A stretch of 6,394 nt of DNA, from NCBI GenBank assembly GCA_009706135.1, contig WLRX01000054.1, forward strand, positions 1-6,394, written 5' to 3'. The stretch comes from Actinomycetota bacterium (GTDB lineage: Bacteria > Actinomycetota > Actinomycetes > Nanopelagicales > Nanopelagicaceae). The notes beneath the pieces were generated by a model that ran no database searches, was not told the DNA's origin, and was given only the letters and a program-made list of their open reading frames with translations. Below, piece after piece: positions 6,102 through 6,394 of this stretch. The position numbers and the translations under genes are program-made. Position 1 is the stretch's first letter; each line of letters opens with the position of its first letter.

Positions 6102-6113
6102 GGTAGGAATAAT
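6085..6113 (+). promoter_or_regulatory. Candidate promoter of the PotD-like gene
   Basis: AATAAT at 6108-6113 matches five of six -10 bases (the first T is missing). TCGGCA at 6085-6090 is a weak -35 with a 17-base spacer. Transcription from here would give a leader of roughly 35 bases containing the hairpin at 6118-6134 and the ribosome site. Neither box is strong. Confidence 0.35.
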
Positions 6114-6117
6114 TCTT

Positions 6118-6140
6118 GCGCCCAGTGCGGGTGCTTTTCT
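6118..6140 (+). promoter_or_regulatory. Leader hairpin with T-run before the PotD-like gene
   Basis: GCGCCC (6118-6123) pairs with GGGTGC (6129-6134) through six pairs, one of them G-U, around loop AGTGC. TTTTCT follows at once (6135-6140). This is the form of a small intrinsic terminator, yet it lies directly before the ribosome site of the lipoprotein gene. It could be an attenuator, a leader structure that affects translation, or chance. No known riboswitch is recognised. Confidence 0.4.
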
Positions 6141-6141
6141 T

Positions 6142-6148
6142 GAGAGGA
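6142..6148 (+). promoter_or_regulatory. Shine-Dalgarno of the PotD-like gene
   Basis: GAGAGGA stands 5 bases before the ATG at 6154. It decides that start over an in-frame ATG at 6100 that would add 18 residues before the signal peptide. Confidence 0.75.
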
Positions 6149-6153
6149 ACTTC

Positions 6154-6394
6154 ATGAGAATTTCACGTACAGCGATGGCCGCAACGGCAGTCGCCGGACT
6201 ATTGCTCGGACTTACTGCATGTAGCAGTTCAGACTCAGGTGCTACCGCACTTGATCCAAATGCAGATCTCAGCTTGCAAACGTTAACTGTCAGCAACTGG
6301 GCTGCATACAACCCAGAAGATTTGCCTGCGAAGTTTGAAGAAAAATTTGGCACCAAGGTAACAATTACTAACCACGCAACCAATGAAGAAATCA
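6154..6394 (+). CDS. PotD-like polyamine ABC transporter substrate-binding lipoprotein, N-terminal part
   Basis: The first 80 residues are visible; the gene continues past the right window end. A lipoprotein signal is clear: basic start MRISR, a hydrophobic alanine/leucine core, and the lipobox LTAC at 20-23 with C23 as the lipidated residue. A serine-rich linker follows. The mature start reads LQTLTVSNWAAYNPEDLPAKF from residue 41, then FGTKVTITNHATNEEI (65-80). This matches the opening of spermidine/putrescine-binding proteins: L-x-V-x-NW-x-x-Y, a lone helix ending in F-E, K-V, and N-E-E. It should capture polyamines or similar small cations outside the membrane and deliver them to an ABC permease, probably encoded downstream. 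The start has a strong Shine-Dalgarno. Related binding proteins of this class also take other compounds, so the polyamine ligand is probable rather than shown. Confidence 0.85.
   Translation, partial: MRISRTAMAATAVAGLLLGLTACSSSDSGATALDPNADLSLQTLTVSNWAAYNPEDLPAKFEEKFGTKVTITNHATNEEI

Noticed and set aside
6100..6153. In-frame upstream ATG at 6100 for the PotD-like lipoprotein
   Set aside because: It would place 18 residues before a canonical lipoprotein signal peptide and has no ribosome site; GAGAGGA clearly serves the ATG at 6154.
6018..6383. Minus-strand open frame of 121 codons opposite the lipoprotein
   Set aside because: It lies antisense to a clearly recognisable PotD-like gene, has no family features and crosses the divergent promoter region.
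1..6394. CRISPR arrays, tRNA/rRNA genes, insertion sequences, phage or defence genes
   Set aside because: No regularly spaced repeats, cloverleaf sequences, transposase-like frames or terminal repeats were seen; all coding space is used by metabolic genes.

Overview
The window looks like a compact stretch of a low-to-mid GC actinobacterial chromosome (mid-40s percent GC by eye). It holds eight protein genes, two of them cut by the window ends... specifically: one amidohydrolase cut at the left end, seven complete genes, and one transporter lipoprotein cut at the right end, making nine in all. Three things point to Actinobacteria: a small membrane protein of the PGPGW (TIGR02611) type, a kinase of the actinobacterial maltokinase/glucosamine-kinase fold, and paired -10 hexamers placed exactly 6 bases before ATG codons, as expected for leaderless transcripts. 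The small intergenic spaces and moderate GC would suit a streamlined freshwater lineage such as acI/Nanopelagicales, but that placement is inference.

Layout. Positions 1-2064 (minus strand) form a three-gene operon: a nitrilase-superfamily amidase, a second nitrilase-superfamily enzyme resembling N-carbamoylputrescine amidase, and the start of a YtcJ-like amidohydrolase. At both internal junctions the TAA stop of one gene is part of the Shine-Dalgarno sequence of the next. Positions 2065-2112 are a 48-bp divergent promoter region. Positions 2113-2803 (plus strand) carry the PGPGW membrane protein and an overlapping GNAT acetyltransferase. Positions 2793-6014 (minus strand) form a second tight operon: a GT1 glycosyltransferase, a maltokinase/glucosamine-kinase-like kinase and a SIS-domain sugar-phosphate isomerase. 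Positions 6015-6153 are a divergent regulatory region with candidate promoter, inverted repeat and hairpin. From 6154 (plus strand) begins a PotD-like polyamine-binding lipoprotein that runs off the right end.

How the genes may work together. The left operon looks like a salvage route that hydrolyses amide/carbamoyl C-N bonds to release nitrogen. The AguB-like enzyme and the PotD-like binding protein both suggest polyamine or related amine use, although they are about 5 kb apart and in different operons. The kinase, SIS protein and glycosyltransferase probably share an amino-sugar or sugar-phosphate pathway: phosphorylation, isomerisation or deamination, and glycosyl transfer. No RNA genes, CRISPR arrays, insertion sequences or phage genes were seen. 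There is no gene-free stretch longer than about 140 bases.
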